From an uncultured Clostridia bacterium (GTDB lineage Bacteria > Bacillota > Clostridia > TANB77 > CAG-508), in the NCBI GenBank assembly GCA_944389715.1, contig CALXNI010000062.1, forward strand, positions 1-8,512: a stretch of 8,512 nt of DNA. The letters are read 5' to 3'. Shown here one piece after another: positions 5,981 through 8,512 of the stretch (position 1 is the first letter of the stretch; every line of letters begins with the position of its first letter). The translations under genes were made by a program, and so were the position numbers. The notes beneath the pieces are model-generated. The model was given only the letters and a program-made list of their open reading frames with translations, searched no databases and was not told the origin of the DNA.

Positions 5981-8446
5981 CAAAACTAAATCTAAATATG
6001 ATGGCACTTCATCAAATAAAATAGGTTTTTCATTATTTGAGATTGCACCATTTGTAATAAATTGGAACGAGTGACTACCGATGGCTGCTAAAACACATTT
6101 TGCCAATGTAGAAGCCGATAAAAGTTCATTACTCCATCCAACGTTTATACCATGAAGAATATCATTAGCGATATCAACTTCTATATTATCACTAAAGCTA
6201 AAATATTTATTTTCATCGATATTATTAATCAGAACAGATCCATTATATCCACCACCATACCAAGCAATTGGTCGATTAACATAATAGCTTGTTGAACCAT
6301 CACTATTTGATTCTCTATACGCCAAACCATTATTAATGCAGTATTGTTTTAAAATTGCTTTCATTGGGAAGAAAGTATCAATAGATAAATTGCCTAATTC
6401 ACTTGAACTTCCGCCAAGTTGTCCAATATAAGCAGCAAAATTTGATTCAATTAAAGAATTAGAGTCTATCAAGTCAACATCTTTCCAGTCATAAAAGCGT
6501 GTATCTCCAGATAATGTAAGCTCAACAGGATACGATGTTCCGCCAATATCATTAGGGGTAATACCAAAAAAGCTTGCAAGTGTCTTAACCAGACTAGGCA
6601 TACCATTATATAAATACGCTCCATTAAAAGCCGATTCAAATGCAATAGAATAAATTCCACTATTATAAAAATAAGTATCATTTATTGTAACATGAGCGTC
6701 AAAATTAACGCTTCCATCATCATTAATAATCCCAGAATAATTGTCTAATCCTTTTTGAATTTCATCTAATATAATTTCCGCATTGTTGGCTTCTTCATTA
6801 GTTAGACTTTCTGCTTCAAACAGACTAGAGAACAAATTATCAGCACTTCCATTAACATCTGCACTTGAATCAAAAAATTCAGAAAAAGTCGAATCAACTG
6901 TTGCTAAAGAATTGCTGAATTGTATACGTTTACTGTGATCAGTTGAATTAATTTTATTGCTACCTAGTTTTACAATAAATTCACCAGCATTTTGTAATAA
7001 GCAATTATCAACCAATAAACCATCTGTTGAGAAAGCTCTTAAGCAAGTTCTACCATTTTGAATAACGCTGTTTTTAATAGTATTGTTTTTTCCTTGGACT
7101 TCGAGGACAGTCCCTGTAAACCCTAAATTATACATGTTATCAATACTGTTGGAATTTGAAAATTTAGCATCATTAATTGTTAAATTGTCGCCATCTAGCA
7201 AAATTCCCGCATTGTCACAAAGATAAGCCCTAACAACAGGAATATTTTCAATATCACCAATGGAAACAAAAGTTAAAGGCCCAAAGAAATAATCTAACTC
7301 CCTATCAGGAGTCAATTTCCCAGTGACAGAGTCAATTTTCCCATGATTTGGATAGGCAAGTTCATGCATATTAATTGTAAACCCGTTGCCATAAAAATCT
7401 TTTTGAACCCTAACGCCAACTTTCATTTGCGTTGTATACTCAAAGCCTTGGACAAGCTGGCCATTTTTTAAAAATTGATTAATAAATTTTGTTTCAATCT
7501 TAGGGTCTTGGAAATAAATAAAATCATTGAAATTAAAGCTCTGTGTATCGAAATTGTAATTGCCAAAAAGTTTTGTATTTTGTTGTTTATATTCATTAAT
7601 ATAACTACCATTTGAATCTTTATTTAAAGCATTCTCTCTTGATTCTAAATTTACTTGCATTACTACAACTTCACCATTTTGCGATTTGTTAGTACACATC
7701 ATTAAATCGTTAAACGAGTAAACATTTATGCCTTCATCAACAATATTAAATGAATAAGTATTCACAATATATGACTCACTTTCAGCCCCAAGCGTTAAAT
7801 AAGCTTCACCATCATCATTTATAGTGATTGTATTTCTGGACTGATCAAATGAAATATTATCACTTTTTTCTAAAACAACATAAGAAGAATTCCCAGAATC
7901 AGAAAAAACTTCAACCTCTATTTCTATTTGAGCATTATTCTTTTTCAAGCTTGTCGCGCTCAAATCATCATTATAGCTAATATCATATTCACCATAATAT
8001 CTAACAGGATCAATTTGTGTTCCACTAGCTTGATTAACAGGATTTATTAAAACAAGTCCTTGATCATAAATAAAAGCATTCATATAGTAGGACACTCTTC
8101 TATTTTCAGTTCGACAAACAATTATCGCTTCTCCAGTTTCGCTTCCCGTTTCTAAGTAATACACATCATCCTTTTTAGAAATTTTTGCAATATTAGGGTC
8201 AACTTCACCTTGAAATTCCCAGACTAATGTATCACTTCCAGGTTTTAAAAGTTGAGTTTTGTCATATTCTAAAGTTGCTTCTAACTTATATTCGCCATTT
8301 GTTTTAAAACCCTCATTTTCACGATAATTCCAAATAATTCTAGGATCTACACCAACATTATTTGTTAAAGCAACAACGCTTACAAAAGTTAAAAGAGCAA
8401 TAACAAAAGGTATGATAAGTAATATAACTAATGTTTTCTTTTTCAT
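5978..8446 (-). CDS. Large membrane-anchored extracellular protein with Ig-like region and beta-helix
   Basis: An 822-residue protein, not assigned to a named family. Residues 5-28 are one long hydrophobic helix after a KKK stretch, giving a signal anchor or signal peptide with no clear cleavage site and no lipobox. Residues 50-128 look like a bacterial Ig-like (Big-type) domain (LVWEFQGEVDPNIAKIS ... SETGEAIIVC). Residues about 350-500 show beta-helix ladders (GNGFTINMHELAYP; DGDNLTINDAKFSNSN; GKNNTIKNSVIQNG; GLLVDNCLLQNAG), as in pectate-lyase-like folds. A Ser/Asp-rich, partly helical insert (515-575) interrupts, and the ladder appears to resume at 584-612 (HVTINDTYFYNSG). No conserved catalytic Asp/Arg set of pectate lyases is evident, so a binding or structural role is as likely as an enzyme. 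It has a strong GGAGG site 9 bases upstream, is the first complete gene of the operon here, and ends in TGA. Confidence 0.82.
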   Translation of the reverse strand: MKKKTLVILLIIPFVIALLTFVSVVALTNNVGVDPRIIWNYRENEGFKTNGEYKLEATLEYDKTQLLKPGSDTLVWEFQGEVDPNIAKISKKDDVYYLETGSETGEAIIVCRTENRRVSYYMNAFIYDQGLVLINPVNQASGTQIDPVRYYGEYDISYNDDLSATSLKKNNAQIEIEVEVFSDSGNSSYVVLEKSDNISFDQSRNTITINDDGEAYLTLGAESESYIVNTYSFNIVDEGINVYSFNDLMMCTNKSQNGEVVVMQVNLESRENALNKDSNGSYINEYKQQNTKLFGNYNFDTQSFNFNDFIYFQDPKIETKFINQFLKNGQLVQGFEYTTQMKVGVRVQKDFYGNGFTINMHELAYPNHGKIDSVTGKLTPDRELDYFFGPLTFVSIGDIENIPVVRAYLCDNAGILLDGDNLTINDAKFSNSNSIDNMYNLGFTGTVLEVQGKNNTIKNSVIQNGRTCLRAFSTDGLLVDNCLLQNAGEFIVKLGSNKINSTDHSKRIQFSNSLATVDSTFSEFFDSSADVNGSADNLFSSLFEAESLTNEEANNAEIILDEIQKGLDNYSGIINDDGSVNFDAHVTINDTYFYNSGIYSIAFESAFNGAYLYNGMPSLVKTLASFFGITPNDIGGTSYPVELTLSGDTRFYDWKDVDLIDSNSLIESNFAAYIGQLGGSSSELGNLSIDTFFPMKAILKQYCINNGLAYRESNSDGSTSYYVNRPIAWYGGGYNGSVLINNIDENKYFSFSDNIEVDIANDILHGINVGWSNELLSASTLAKCVLAAIGSHSFQFITNGAISNNEKPILFDEVPSYLDLVL

Positions 8447-8447
8447 A

Positions 8448-8510
8448 CTATGCTACCTCCATTTTTCTAAAAACTTTTTGCCATCTTTTTTTAGGGTTAA
8501 CAAAAGTTGG
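8448..8510 (-). CDS. Possible 3' end of a further upstream operon gene
   Basis: On the minus strand the frame reads PTFVNPKKRWQKVFRKMEVA and stops at TAG (8448-8450), leaving one base before the ATG of the 822-residue gene. The basic KKRWQK..RK tail would suit the cytoplasmic end of a membrane protein. A second frame is also open here, ending at 8453, so 20 codons alone cannot decide. The very tight junction matches the rest of the operon. Product unknown. Confidence 0.35.
   Translation of the reverse strand, partial: PTFVNPKKRWQKVFRKMEVA
8455..8460 (-). promoter_or_regulatory. Strong ribosome binding site of the 822-residue gene
   Basis: GGAGGT on the minus strand; GGAGG lies 9 bases before the ATG at 8444-8446. 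It is the strongest Shine-Dalgarno site in the window and fixes the start of the first complete operon gene. No promoter is visible in the 50 bases further upstream, consistent with the operon beginning outside the window. Confidence 0.75.
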
Positions 8511-8512
8511 TA

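Noticed and set aside
6469..6681. Minus-strand hydrophobic open frame within the 822-residue gene
   Set aside because: It overlaps a clear coding frame on the same strand, and its Leu/Ile richness is what an out-of-frame reading of AT-rich coding DNA gives.

Overview
The window is AT-rich (roughly 30% GC by eye), with compact genes, GGAGG-type ribosome binding sites and TGG-encoded tryptophan. This fits a low-GC Gram-positive bacterium (Bacillota, or a gut relative of the Mollicutes such as the RF39-like lineages). The lineage is inferred. TGA is a normal stop here: it ends the genes at 388, 4172 and 5978, so this is not the mycoplasma code.

Left part (1-1934): housekeeping and regulatory genes. 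The 3' end of a plus-strand yaaA-type gene (peroxide stress, UPF0246) converges on a minus-strand MmcQ/YjbR-family gene, with 87 bases between them and no convincing terminator. Next come a minus-strand XRE-type helix-turn-helix regulator, whose promoter predicts a leaderless mRNA and which carries a possible self-operator, and a broken gene remnant. The remnant resembles the N-terminus of a TOTE conflict-system helicase/primase protein. It is interrupted by an in-frame TGA and ends after about 95 codons.

Right part (1965-8512): a tight minus-strand operon of four exported proteins, transcribed from right to left. They are an 822-residue membrane-anchored protein with an Ig-like region and a beta-helix; a 370-residue lipoprotein with five glycine-hinged beta repeats and a C-terminal InlB-type (Flg_new) module; a 221-residue exported protein; and a 736-residue beta-helix-like exported protein. 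The gaps are 9 and 18 bases, then a 4-base ATGA overlap. A further gene probably precedes the operon and ends one base before the first start codon. The last two proteins share a signal-peptide pattern reminiscent of SipW/TasA-type export signals. The 736-residue gene contains a run of seven G in its coding strand; a slip of one base either way would remove its last 66 residues.

No catalytic motif, sortase motif, RNA gene, CRISPR array or insertion sequence was seen. The best candidate for an undescribed system is the four-gene surface operon, probably a multi-part extracellular or adhesive assembly, with possible phase variation of its last gene. That role is inferred from architecture alone.
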